Positions 32,096 through 40,754 of a stretch of DNA of 64,000 nt are shown one piece after another (within the stretch, counting starts at the first letter, position 1; the number at the start of each line of letters is the position of its first letter). Source of the stretch: Microglena sp. YARC (taxonomy: Eukaryota; Chlorophyta; Chlorophyceae; Chlamydomonadales; Chlamydomonadaceae); contig CM039462.1 in NCBI GenBank assembly GCA_022414725.1, positions 58,938,195-59,002,194 on the forward strand, given 5' to 3'. The notes beneath the pieces are model-generated. The model saw only the letters and a program-made list of their open reading frames with translations. It was not told the DNA's origin and did no database searches. The position numbers and the translations under genes are program-made.

Positions 32096-32189
32096 ACAGG
32101 CAATGAATGATCTGCGGACGTCTTGCGAACTCCCACGTTTTCCGCCATCTTTGTCTGTCGTCGACTGAGGTGTGCTTGCATCATGCGGT

Positions 32190-32460
32190 CGATGCATCTC
32201 AATGACCACCAAACCCAATACAGATAGGGACATTTGATATTTGGACACCTTCTATTGTGACACCTTGTCAATACAGATACTGTCTTCAGGTGATTGACAC
32301 AAAAAATTCAAGGCATCTAAAGACACTGAATTTACATGTTCAAAGTACCCTGAAAACTGATGGCTAACATCGTGCGCATCAATAATCCTGTTCAAAGCGT
32401 TACTGCAATCAAATATATCTGATAGTCGGAGATTCTAGGTGCTCCCGCACATATACGAAA
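32190..32460. repeat. Degenerate RPB3/11 gene end interrupted by the ankyrin spacer block
   Basis: The flanks (ATCTCAATGACCACCAAACC at 32197 and GATAGTCGGAGATTCTAGGT at 32418) match two segments of the RPB3/11 gene at 32716 and 32773. Between them lies a copy of the spacer found after each ankyrin gene (TGTCTTCAGGTGATTGACAC to ATCGTGCGCATCAATAAT). This looks like a partial second copy of the polymerase gene into which spacer sequence was inserted. Confidence 0.55.
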
Positions 32461-32485
32461 CTTTGTCTGGATATTTTTTACAAGG

Positions 32486-32652
32486 AATGGGCGTTCCTGC
32501 CTCCCGGTGGATTTTTACTGGTTGCGAAACATGGCCTGGAGCGGAATTGTGATTCCTCTGTGCTGATATCTCAGGCTAGCGAGTCGTTCCTGGAGACTCT
32601 AAATTCTGAGTAGAAATTTCAAAAAATCCGCTGGGAGGAAGGAACGCCCATT
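32486..32652. mobile_element. MITE of the AATGGGCG family (167 bp)
   Basis: Terminal repeats AATGGGCGTTCCTGCCTCCC and, inverted, AATGGGCGTTCCTTCCTCCC flank an internal sequence without coding potential. The flanks are AAGG and TAGG, a 4-bp duplication with one mismatch. The ends resemble those of the two large transposons. Confidence 0.8.
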
Positions 32653-32660
32653 TAGGGGCA

Positions 32661-33826
32661 CTATTTAGTATTTTCTTTTCCGCTGACTGTAGCAGCGTAA
32701 GAACGTGTGAGGAACATCTCAATGGCCACCAAACCCATGCCCTTGAGCCCACAGAAACGAATCCACTCGATAGTCAGAGATTCCAGGTGCTTTCGCACAT
32801 ACAACAGCCCCTCCAATAAGACATCCGAGTACGCAGTCGGGGCTTCGTCCTGCCTCGCGAGCTGCATCTTAAATGTTATGTCGTCCACAAGAGGGTGCCG
32901 CTTGAAGTAGCCGACGTAACTCACACGGGACTTGCCACCGCGCCGAATCCAAAGGTCGTACGCGAGCCCATGTATTAAATTTCCCAAGGTATGGTCCAAA
33001 CCGGGAAAAAGAATGCTCCTCGCGCCACCCGGGACGGTCGAGTCCTCAAACGAGACGCGCTCGGCACGGACGTCTTCCGAGAGATCAATGATGTCTCGAA
33101 CAAGGAAGCGGAACCCTAGAAAAACGAGGTAGTAAGGGGACATGCTCGGGTTCACGCTCTCAACGAAAAAATCGAACTTGTCGGGAACCGAGTCGTCGTC
33201 CAAAACAGGCTCCTTGTAACGAAAATAGCAAGAGCAGACTGGAGAATATCTCGCATGATCCCGACCGGAGCCAAGCCTCGCAGTCACCGTGATGTTCACA
33301 GCCTCGCCGACGCCGCCACACATGATGTTGGGGCGCAAGACAGTAAGTAACACACTGTCACCCGACCGCTGGTCAACAGGAAACAGACGCTTCAAACGCT
33401 CCGTCTGGAACGAGACGCCTGACGCGTCACAACTACAAAGTCTCCGCTCACCACATCAAACACCTCATTCCCGTTGTTCCGCACGGCCAAGGTGCATTGG
33501 TAGTCGCCAGGGGCGAAGTTCTCCAACTCGTTGGGAGTCAGACACAAAGGCACAAGCGACACACGGAGAGCCAACATCTCGTTGTGCATCACGGACGTGT
33601 TCTCAAGTACGCGCACACCACCACCACCGCCCCCAGGAGGAACCCCAGTGTCGAACGCCGCGGTCTCCACACAAGCGATGATCGCACGACGCAACAAATT
33701 CACGATGCACATGTCGACGCCAGAAACTGAGAAGGACCCTCCGATGTTACCAGGTATGAAGTGATCCGTACCGACTGAGGGAGAAGGGATCACAGGAGCC
33801 AGAACGTCTCCTACACGAATCGACAT
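32661..33826 (-). pseudogene. RNA polymerase subunit RPB3/RPB11 fusion, one frameshift
   Basis: The start at 33826 (MSIRVGDVLAP) is preferred over upstream in-frame codons. The first part has the RPB3-type alpha motif VDMCIVNLLRRAIIACVETA and NTSVMHNEMLALRVSLVPL. A single shift near 33415 moves to the frame with LKRLFPVDQRSGDSVLLTVL, and then the RPB11-type block GLDHTLGNLIHGLAYD followed by SYVGYFKRHPLVDDITFKM. Fusion of the two alpha-like subunits is characteristic of several nucleocytovirus polymerases. They nucleate assembly of the virus-encoded RNA polymerase. The C-terminal TVSGKENTK is encoded by a mariner-type terminal repeat, so the true end is also altered. Confidence 0.8.
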
Positions 33827-33929
33827 TTCTAAAGCTACGACAGGAATAATACACAACAATATCTACATCATCGAAGAAAACATTTATACTCGGTTTCAAA
33901 AACCAAATCGAAACAATCTCCAAGGAAAC

Positions 33930-34097
33930 AATGGGCGTTCCTGCCTCCCGGCGTTTTTTTTGAATTTTCCAAGCAGAAGTTAGAGCCGTACGAACGACTC
34001 ACTCACTCGCCAACCAGAGATTTAGCTCTCCGCGGAATTGCGATTCCGACCAGACCAGGCTCCGAAACCAGTAAAAATCCCTCCGGGAGGCAGGAAC
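33930..34097. mobile_element. MITE copy at the ankyrin array border
   Basis: The left end AATGGGCGTTCCTGCCTCCC is complete. The right end stops at GGGAGGCAGGAAC and lacks the last seven bases. The interior (GTTAGAGCCGTACGAACGAC, GCGATTCCGACCAGAC) is the sequence that recurs beside each ankyrin gene. Confidence 0.75.
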
Positions 34098-34104
34098 AAA
34101 AGTA

Positions 34105-34330
34105 CTGGTGCAAATTGTCAATACAACAGATATTGTCTTCAGGAGATTGACACAAAACATTCAAGGACATAGAAGTTACATCTTCAAAGTAGCCTTAAAA
34201 GTCAAAGTGCTGGCTCATAATCAAATATTTCTGCTACATCTGGAATTATTGGGCACATGCAGCGATATTTTCGCTTGAGCAAACTGAACACATTTCTGAA
34301 AAGTTTGATGAGAGTGGATAAATACTTGCT
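34105..34330. repeat. Ankyrin-gene 3' spacer block
   Basis: The block contains GTGCAAATTGTCAATACAAC, TCAGGAGATTGACACAAAAC, ATTCAAGGACATAGAAGTTA and TCAAATATTTCTGCTACATC. It recurs with high similarity after every minus-strand ankyrin gene (36198-36400, 38945-39300, 41560-41885, 44385-44710, 62540-62740 continuing at 63433-63610) and defines the duplicated unit. The minus strand of some copies keeps an ORF (for example 44464-44706 with DFSGYFEDVTSVS), so the block may derive from a gene. Confidence 0.7.
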
Positions 34331-35734
34331 CTACGGTGGCAAGACCCAGCTGCTGTCAAGATTCACAATGGCCCTGTACTCGGGGCCAGCCACATCTGGA
34401 TCCATCAGCAGCTTGCAGACATCTGCGTGACCTTCCTTTGCAGCCTCACGCAAGGCCAAGCTGTGCGTAGAGTTCGCCCGGGCCCTGAACTCAATTCCAG
34501 CCACATCTGGATCCATCAGCAGCTTGCAGACATCTGCGTGACCTTCCTTTGCAGCCTCACGCAAGGCCAAGCTATGCGTAGAGTTCGCCCGGGCCCTGAA
34601 CTCAATTCCAGCCACATCTGGATCCATCAGCAGCTTGCAGACATCTGCGTGACCTTCCTTTGCAGCCTCACGCAAGGTCAAGCTGTGCGTAGAGTTCGCC
34701 CGGGCCCTGAACTCAAGTCCAGCCACATCTGGATCCATCAGCAGCTTGCAGACATCTGCGTGACCTGCCTTGGCAGCCTCACGCAAGGCCAAGCTGTCGC
34801 TAGCGTTTGCCAGGGCCCTGAACTCAATTCCAGCCACCTCTGGATCCATCAAAAGCGTGCAGACATCGGCGTGACCTGCCTTGGCAGCCGCCCCCAAAGC
34901 CCTGCTGTCTCTAGAGTTCGCCCTGGCCCTGAACTCAAGCCCAGCCACCTCTGGATCCATGAGCAGTTTGCAGACATCTGCGTGACCTTCATTTGCAGCC
35001 ACCCTCAAGGCCTTGCTGTCGACAGAGTTCGCCCGGGCCCTGAACTCAAGCCCAGCCACCTCTGGATCCATGAGCAGCTTGCAGACATCTGCGTGACCTT
35101 CCTGTGCAGCCACCCGCAAGGCCCAGCTGTTTATAGAGTTCGCCCTGGCCTTGAACTCAATTCCAGCCACCTCTGTATCCATGAGCAGCTTGCAGACATC
35201 TGCGTGACCTTCCTTTGCAGCCTCCCACAATGCCCAGCTTTGCGTAGAGTTCGCACGGGCCCTATACTCAATTCCAGCCACCTCTGGATCCATGAGCAGC
35301 TTGCAGACATCTGCGTGACCTTCCCTTGCAGCCAGCCACAATGCCCAGCTGTCGATAGAGTTCGCCAGGGCCCTGTACTCAAGTCCAGCCACCGCTGGAT
35401 CCATGAGCAGCTTGCAGACATCTGCGTGACCTGCCTTGGCAGCCACATAGAGAAGCTTGTTTTCATTTTGGTTCGCTCTCAATTGTAGTGCCCCCTGTAC
35501 AAGAGGATTGGACACCAAGCATACTTCTAGAATATCGGCGCGCCCCCCTTTCGCCATCATCTCTCCAACTCGCTGTGGTGGTTGGATCAGTCCGGTAAGG
35601 GGCCATCCAGAAAATCTTTTGTGCAGAGTTTTACACACTGATACAATCTTGGGGTTGGAAGAGAATAGGGCAATACGATCAAGAATGTCATGGGGAAACG
35701 TTAGGAATACCGATGATCGCGTGTGCGAATGCAT
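34331..35734 (-). CDS. F-box/ankyrin-repeat protein A
   Basis: I place the start at 35734 (MHSHTRSSVFLTF). The frame is open further upstream only because it runs through non-coding tandem repeats and a MITE; an ATG at 35761 is an alternative. Residues about 15-55 (FPHDILDRIALFSSNPKIVS, VCKTLHKRFSGW) form an F-box-like domain. Twelve or so ankyrin units of 37 residues follow, each with the core GHADVCKLLMDPEVAG. The protein is about 467 residues. F-box/ankyrin proteins of giant viruses are thought to be adaptors for host ubiquitin ligases. The nucleotide repeats of 111 bp are nearly identical, showing recent homogenisation. Confidence 0.8.
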   Translation of the reverse strand: MHSHTRSSVFLTFPHDILDRIALFSSNPKIVSVCKTLHKRFSGWPLTGLIQPPQRVGEMMAKGGRADILEVCLVSNPLVQGALQLRANQNENKLLYVAAKAGHADVCKLLMDPAVAGLEYRALANSIDSWALWLAAREGHADVCKLLMDPEVAGIEYRARANSTQSWALWEAAKEGHADVCKLLMDTEVAGIEFKARANSINSWALRVAAQEGHADVCKLLMDPEVAGLEFRARANSVDSKALRVAANEGHADVCKLLMDPEVAGLEFRARANSRDSRALGAAAKAGHADVCTLLMDPEVAGIEFRALANASDSLALREAAKAGHADVCKLLMDPDVAGLEFRARANSTHSLTLREAAKEGHADVCKLLMDPDVAGIEFRARANSTHSLALREAAKEGHADVCKLLMDPDVAGIEFRARANSTHSLALREAAKEGHADVCKLLMDPDVAGPEYRAIVNLDSSWVLPP

Positions 35735-35816
35735 GTTCGATGAACATATGTGTACATGCATGCAATCGCACAGGATGGTATAAATAAACAATGAGTTGGG
35801 ATAAACCCTGTAAACC

Positions 35817-36020
35817 CTTGGTTGCACTTGCCTGGCGGTATCTGCAAGCGTTAAGCTGTAAGCGGCACTTGCCTGGCGGTATCTGCAAGCGACAAGCGGC
35901 ACTTGCCTGGCGGTATCTGCAAGCAGCAAGCGGCAAGAGGCACTTTGCCTGGCGGTATCTGCAAGCGGTATAGAATGGGTGGCAAGAGGCACTTTGCCTG
36001 GCGGTTTCTGCAAGCGGTAT
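35817..36020. repeat. Tandem repeats upstream of ankyrin gene A
   Basis: Units such as CACTTGCCTGGCGGTATCTG and CAAGCGGCAAGCGG are repeated about five times between the MITE and the ankyrin start. Similar repeats precede genes C and E. They occupy the promoter region; a regulatory role is possible but not shown. Confidence 0.7.
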
Positions 36021-36029
36021 AGAATGTTC

Positions 36030-36191
36030 CTTCCTGCCTCCCGGCGATATTTTTGAATTTTCAAAGCAGAAGTTAGAGCCGTACGAACGACTCACTCACT
36101 CGCCAACAAGAGATTTAGCTCTCCGAGGAATTGCGATTCCGACCAGACCAGGTTCCGAAACCAGTCAAAATCCCTCCGGGAGGCAGGAACA
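36030..36191. mobile_element. MITE copy next to ankyrin gene A
   Basis: The interior is as in the copy at 33930 (GCAGAAGTTAGAGCCGTACG, TCCCTCCGGGAGGCAGGAAC). Both outermost ends are eroded and replaced by ankyrin-unit sequence, so this copy was duplicated together with the gene and did not insert separately. Confidence 0.7.
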
Positions 36192-36197
36192 AATGTA

Positions 36198-36400
36198 CTG
36201 GTGCAAATTGTCAATACAACAGATATTGTCTTAAGGAGATTGACACAAAACATTCAAGGACATAGAAGTTACATCTTCAAAGTAGCCTGAAAAGTCAAAG
36301 TGCTGGCTCATATCGTGCGCATCAATAATCATTTTCAAAGCGTTCCAGCCTCATAATCAAATATTTCTGCTACATCTGGAATTAACATTGCTGAAAAGTT
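36198..36400. repeat. Ankyrin 3' spacer block
   Basis: This is a copy of the spacer described at 34105-34330, without its minus-strand ankyrin gene. It precedes a plus-strand ankyrin fragment, so an inversion or separate insertion has occurred here. Confidence 0.65.
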
Positions 36401-36468
36401 TGAGGAGATTGAGCGCCCGATAAGATATCCTGAGAATCGGTAGTTGATTTGCCATGTTTGTCTGAGCG

Positions 36469-37364
36469 GCAGGACACGCGGACGTCTGCAAGCTGCTGAT
36501 GGACCAGGTGGTGGCGGGCCCCGGGTTCAGGGCGCGTGCGACCTACGGAGACAGCTGGGCATTGAGATTGGCTGCCCAGAACGGACACGCGGACGTCTGC
36601 AAGCTGCTGATGGATTCAGAGGTGGCTGGACTTGAGTTCAGGGCCAGGGCGAACGCTTGCAACAAATGGGCGTTCCTGCCTCCCGGCCGATTTTTTTAAA
36701 TTTCTAATCAGGATTTAGAGCCTCTTGAACGACTCGCTAGCTTGAGACATAAGCACCAAGGAATCACAATTCCGCTCCATACCATGTTTCGCAACCAGTC
36801 AAAATCGGCCGGGAGGCAGGAACGCCCATTAACAGCTGGGCATTGAGATTGGCTGCCCAGAACGGACACGCAGATGTGTGCAGACTACTTATGGACCCCA
36901 CGGCGGCAGGTGGCCCCGAGTTCCGGGCCCGGGCGAGCTACGGCGACAGGTGGGTCTCGTTTGCTGCAGCCAGGGAAGGCCATGCGGACGTCTGCAAGCT
37001 GCTGATGGCGGCCCCCGGGTTCCCGGCACGCGCGAACGCCGCCAACAGCAGGGCCCTGTGGGTGGCGGCCGCTGCAGGCCACGCAGACGTGTGCAGATTA
37101 CTAATGGACCCCGTCGTGGCAGGAGGCCACGAGCTCCGGGCCCGGGCGAACGCCGTCGACAGCAGGGCCTTTTGTGAGGCGGCCAAGGCAGGCCACGCGG
37201 ACGTGTGCAAACTACTAATGGACCCCGTGGTGGCGGGAGACGAGTTCGTGGAACGCGCGAACGCCGTCAACAGCATGGCCTTGTGCGAGGTGGACAAGAC
37301 AGGCTACGTGGAAGTCTGCAAGGTGCTGATGGATCTAGTAATGGTGGCGGCAGGCAGGCCATGA
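36469..37364 (+). pseudogene. Ankyrin-repeat gene fragment interrupted by a MITE
   Basis: The plus-strand frame reads GHADVCKLLMDQVVAGPGFR and DSWALRLAAQNGHADVCKLL, is interrupted by a MITE at 36665-36830, and resumes at about 36835 with a tetranucleotide duplication. It continues for five or six more units and ends VMVAAGRP. There is no F-box and no start codon upstream of the first unit, so the gene is 5'-truncated. The repeats are more GC rich and more diverged than those of the minus-strand genes, which suggests an older or separate family member. Confidence 0.7.
36665..36830. mobile_element. MITE of the AATGGGCG family with exact AACA duplication
   Basis: The 166-bp element has terminal repeats AATGGGCGTTCCTGCCTCCC (left) and the exact inverse at the right. 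It is flanked by AACA at 36661-36664 and 36831-36834. Removing it restores an uninterrupted ankyrin repeat. This gives a clean proof of the 4-bp target duplication of the family. Confidence 0.9.
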
Positions 37365-37367
37365 GTT

Positions 37368-37536
37368 CACGGAACGGTCGGTTCCTCCTCCATCGTGTAT
37401 TGTATGTGGTGTCCGCAAGGTTTCTACAGCAGTAGTTCAATCTACGAAAGTCCTTCTTCTTCACCTTAGCGAAGCATAACTCAATAGAATTATAAATGGT
37501 ATCCTCCCACCACAAGTTGTCCCATGGCGTCTGCAA
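37368..37536 (-). CDS. Possible short minus-strand gene start (F-box-like?)
   Basis: The frame from 37536 reads MQTPWDNLWWEDTIYNSIEL, then KKDFRRLNYCCRNLADTTYN. The spacing of hydrophobic residues and the Arg-Leu-Cys-Arg pattern are reminiscent of an F-box. It runs into the antisense of the ankyrin fragment after about 55 codons, and its start overlaps the plus-strand gene at 37524. It may be the remnant of an inverted gene. Confidence 0.3.
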
Positions 37537-37751
37537 ACAATGCGCCCCCCCCGGCTTGGACTCTCATATACAAAGCAACGTCATATTATCAGATCAAAGA
37601 TCTGGAGAGCGGCGAATTCAACTCGTTGGATCCATTCCAACCAACGCTTGGAATACTTGGACGTGTGTTTCTTTTGATCCCTTTGACCATTGTGGTATTA
37701 GTTGTCTATATCTTCCACATTTTGCTCGAAATTGCGTTCAGTAAAGTTTAA
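37524..37751 (+). CDS. Small single-pass membrane protein
   Basis: This 75-residue protein starts at an ATG in good context (CCCATGGCG). After a polar N-terminus (MASANNAPPPAWTLIYKATS) it has one strong hydrophobic segment at about 45-69 (ILGRVFLLIPLTIVVLVVYI) and ends FSKV. Such short tail-anchored-like proteins are common in viral inner membranes. No family is identified. An overlapping ORF in another frame (37496) lacks these features. Confidence 0.55.
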   Translation: MASANNAPPPAWTLIYKATSYYQIKDLESGEFNSLDPFQPTLGILGRVFLLIPLTIVVLVVYIFHILLEIAFSKV

Positions 37752-37977
37752 TTATGCGGCCTACCACATCTTCTAGTTTGCAAGGTTGTATTAGCCAAGG
37801 AGGGGTCCGATGCAGAACTGTTCACATTGAATATTGTGATATTGTAAATTACTGAACTTGTTTTGCAGCATCTGGATGAGAATCGTTGGAATATAATCTA
37901 ATTTGACGGGGAATATATAGGCACGATGAGCGAAGCGCAGAGGAAAAAATGTATAGACTGTGTATGTACACCGATCT

Positions 37978-38727
37978 ATGAACAATAAGAAGAAGACGCA
38001 CGAATCCTCTGTATGCAATGATGGTGTCAAACGCGTTCTCTATAAGGGCGATAACGGCTCATTCTTCGTTAAAATGAAGGGTAATGACTGTCGCATGATG
38101 TTCGTTCCGTTCACCAAACCCAAAAATGTAAAAACTCAGAATGGAGGTTTTGGTTTTGGTAAGGATCCTCGGACTAATGCCAATGCCCCACAACACTTTA
38201 TTGCACATGAATATACAGATTTTAATAGGTTGAAATACAATAACCCTGTCCCACAAAGTCGTCAGCTTAGACCACGGACTAAAGAAGAGCACAACTACTT
38301 CAATATTCTGTCTATAAAGAAAGAACAAGGAGAAATTGATGAATCTGAAACAAAAATATATAACAGTATACTGGTGCTAAAATCGCCTGAATACATGACT
38401 ACAGAAGAGCAAGCATCCCTCGCTTATCTGTCTAGAAAAAATGATTCACGTTTAAAAAAGGGAATTACTAAAGATGAAAAAAACATATTAACTAGATTGT
38501 TACAAAAAATTCGCGAAATTACTCGGACTAAAGATGAGGAAGAAGAATACGAATATCTTCAGAATACAATAAATTATATAAACACACAAGAAAAACAAGC
38601 ATCGAAGAATTACGAAATTGCTCAAGGTGAGAGAATTGTGGAACCCCTACAACTTGAATTTACTGACAGTAACAAAGAAAGACTTCAAGAATTATCCAAA
38701 CTAAAAAGTTACCCTTATTTTGTTTAA
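37978..38727 (+). CDS. Giant-virus-type hypothetical protein, Lys/Glu rich
   Basis: I prefer the ATG at 37978 (MNNKKKTHESSVCNDG); a GTG at 37960 is an alternative. The N-terminal block VKRVLYKGDNGSFFVKMKGN followed by MMFVPF resembles a short beta-hairpin motif (R-x-V/L-Y-x-G-x-x-G-x-x-F/Y) that I associate with giant-virus proteins. The remaining 180 residues are charged and mostly helical (KIREITRTKDEEEEYEYLQN), suggesting coiled coil. The frame is intact over 250 codons and more AT rich than the neighbouring ankyrin genes. Function is unknown. Confidence 0.6.
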   Translation: MNNKKKTHESSVCNDGVKRVLYKGDNGSFFVKMKGNDCRMMFVPFTKPKNVKTQNGGFGFGKDPRTNANAPQHFIAHEYTDFNRLKYNNPVPQSRQLRPRTKEEHNYFNILSIKKEQGEIDESETKIYNSILVLKSPEYMTTEEQASLAYLSRKNDSRLKKGITKDEKNILTRLLQKIREITRTKDEEEEYEYLQNTINYINTQEKQASKNYEIAQGERIVEPLQLEFTDSNKERLQELSKLKSYPYFV

Positions 38728-38787
38728 TCGATCCCAGGCGGCCGTCCGCGACTGGCTGAGGAGGTCCCGCAACGTGTAGACACCTGC

Positions 38788-38937
38788 CTCCCGGCGATTT
38801 TTTTGAATTTTCAAAGCAGAAGTTAGAGCCGTATGAACGACTCACTCGCTTACCAGAGATTTAGCTCTCTGCGAAATTGCGATTCCGACCAGACCAGGAT
38901 CCGAAACCAGTCAAAATCCCTCCGGGAGGCAGGAACA
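38788..38937. mobile_element. MITE copy between a viral gene and ankyrin gene C
   Basis: Internal MITE sequence is present with both outer ends eroded (starts CCTGCCTCCCGGCGATTTTT, ends GGGAGGCAGGAAC). It belongs to the duplicated ankyrin unit. Confidence 0.7.
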
Positions 38938-38944
38938 AATGTAC

Positions 38945-39385
38945 AGGCGCAAATTGTCTTTCTTTCTTACATGAAGGAATTAAAGTTTCATCAAGTTTTG
39001 TAACCGATCTTGTCAATTCAGGAGATTGACACAACACATTCAAGGACACAGAAGTTACATCTTCTTCAAAGTAGCCTGAAAGTCAAAGTGCTGGCTCACA
39101 TAGTGCGCTTCAATAATAATTTTCAAAGCGTTTCCTGCCTCATAATCAAATATTTATGCTACATCTGGAATTGTTGGGCACACGGCGAAATTTTCGCTTG
39201 AGCAAACTGAACACATTTCTGAAAAGTTTGAGGAGAGTATATAAATCTTGCCCTACGGTGGCAAGAAAGAAACGTGTCTTGCCTTACACAACAAGACCCA
39301 GCTGCTGTCAAGTTTCACAATGGCCCTGAAATTGAGTCCATTCACTGCTGGATCCATCATCAACTTGCAGACATCTGCGTGACCT
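38945..39385. repeat. Ankyrin 3' spacer block and gene C 3' end
   Basis: This is a copy of the spacer (TCAGGAGATTGACACAACAC, GCTCACATAGTGCGCTTCAA). It continues into a degenerate last ankyrin unit at 39290-39385 that lies after the stop codon of gene C. Confidence 0.65.
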
Positions 39386-40672
39386 TCATTGGCAACCTAC
39401 CCCAATGGCCCTATACTCAAGTCCAGCCACCGCTGGATCCATCAGCAGCTTGCAGACATCTGCGTGACCTTCCTTTGCAGCCTCCCACAATGCCCAGCTG
39501 TCGTTAGAGTCCGCCCGGGCCCTGAACTCAAGTCCAGCCACCGCTGGATCCATCAGCAGCTTGCAGACATCTGCGTGACCTGCCTTGGCAGCCGCCCCCA
39601 AGGCCCTGCTGTCTCTAGAGTTCGCCCTGGCCCTGAACTTGAGTCCAGCCACCGCTGGATCCATCAGCAGCTTGCAGACATCTGCGTGACCTTCATTGGC
39701 AGCCTCACACAAGGCCCTGCTGTCGCTGAAGTTCGCCCTGGCCCTGAACTTGAGTCCAGCCACCACTGGATCTATCAGCAGCTTGCATACATCTGCGTGA
39801 CCTTCCTTGGCAGCCGCCCCCAAGACCCTGCTGTCGTGAGAGTTCGCCCTGGCCCTGAACTCAAGTCCAGCCACCGCTGGATCCATGAGCAGCTTGCAGA
39901 CATCTGCGTGACCTTTCGTTGCAGCCGCCCACAAGGCACTGCTGGCAATAGAGTTCTCCCTGGCCCTAAACTCAATTCCAGCCACCTCTGGATCCATGAG
40001 CAGCTTGCAGACATCTGCGTGACCTTTCGTTGCAGCCGCCCCCAAGGCCCAGCTGTCTGTAGAGTTCGCCCTGGCCCTGAACTCAATTCCAGCCACCGCT
40101 GGATCCATGAGCAGCTTGCAGACATCTGCGTGACCTTCATTGGCAGCCTCACACAAGGCCCAGCTGTCGTTAGAGTTCGCCAGGGCCCTGAACTCAAGTC
40201 CAGCCACATCTGGATCCATCAGCAGCTTGCAGACATCTGCGTGACCTTCATTGGCAGCCGCCCACAATGCCCAGCTGTCTGTAGAGTTCGCCCTGGCCCT
40301 GAACTCCATTCCAGCCACCGCTGGATCCATGAGCAGCTTGCAGACATCTGCATGACCTTCCTCGGCAGCCACATGGAGAAGCTTGTTTTTATTTTGGTTC
40401 GCCCTCAATTGTAGTGCCCCCTTAAGCTGTACAAGAGGATTGGACACCAAGCGTAGTGCTAGAAGGTCGGCGCGCCCCCCTTTCGCCATCATCTCTCCAA
40501 CTCGCTGTGGTGGTTGGATCAGTCCGGTAAGGGGCCATCCTGAAAATCTGTTGTGCATAGTTTTACACACTAATACAATCTTTGGGTTGGAAGAGAATAT
40601 ATAGGCAATACGATCAAGAATGTCATGGGGACACGTAAGGAGTGGAAACGATGATCGCGTGTGCGAATGCAT
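39386..40672 (-). CDS. F-box/ankyrin-repeat protein C
   Basis: The start at 40672 (MHSHTRSSFPLLTCPHDILD) corresponds to that of gene A; upstream open frame lies in tandem repeats. The F-box-like segment (HDILDRIAYIFSSNPKIVLV, CKTMHNRFSGWPLTG) is followed by RVGEMMAKGGRADLLALRLV, a first diverged unit, and about nine 37-residue ankyrin units with GHADVCKLLMDP cores. The protein is 428 residues. The units are almost identical at the nucleotide level. The complementary strand is also open (39389-40414), a side effect of the codon pattern. Confidence 0.8.
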   Translation of the reverse strand: MHSHTRSSFPLLTCPHDILDRIAYIFSSNPKIVLVCKTMHNRFSGWPLTGLIQPPQRVGEMMAKGGRADLLALRLVSNPLVQLKGALQLRANQNKNKLLHVAAEEGHADVCKLLMDPAVAGMEFRARANSTDSWALWAAANEGHADVCKLLMDPDVAGLEFRALANSNDSWALCEAANEGHADVCKLLMDPAVAGIEFRARANSTDSWALGAAATKGHADVCKLLMDPEVAGIEFRARENSIASSALWAAATKGHADVCKLLMDPAVAGLEFRARANSHDSRVLGAAAKEGHADVCKLLIDPVVAGLKFRARANFSDSRALCEAANEGHADVCKLLMDPAVAGLKFRARANSRDSRALGAAAKAGHADVCKLLMDPAVAGLEFRARADSNDSWALWEAAKEGHADVCKLLMDPAVAGLEYRAIGVGCQ

Positions 40673-40754
40673 GTTCGATGAAAATGTGTGTACAAGCGCA
40701 CAGGATGGTATAAATAAACAATGAGTTGGGATAAACCCTATAAACCCTTGGTTG

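Noticed and set aside
34427..35488. Long plus-strand ORF across ankyrin gene A, also 39389-40414 and 41842-43452
   Set aside because: These are the reverse complements of the 111-bp ankyrin units. The open frame comes from repeat length being a multiple of three and from codon choice. The peptide (LADICVTFLCS type) has no domain and no own start context.
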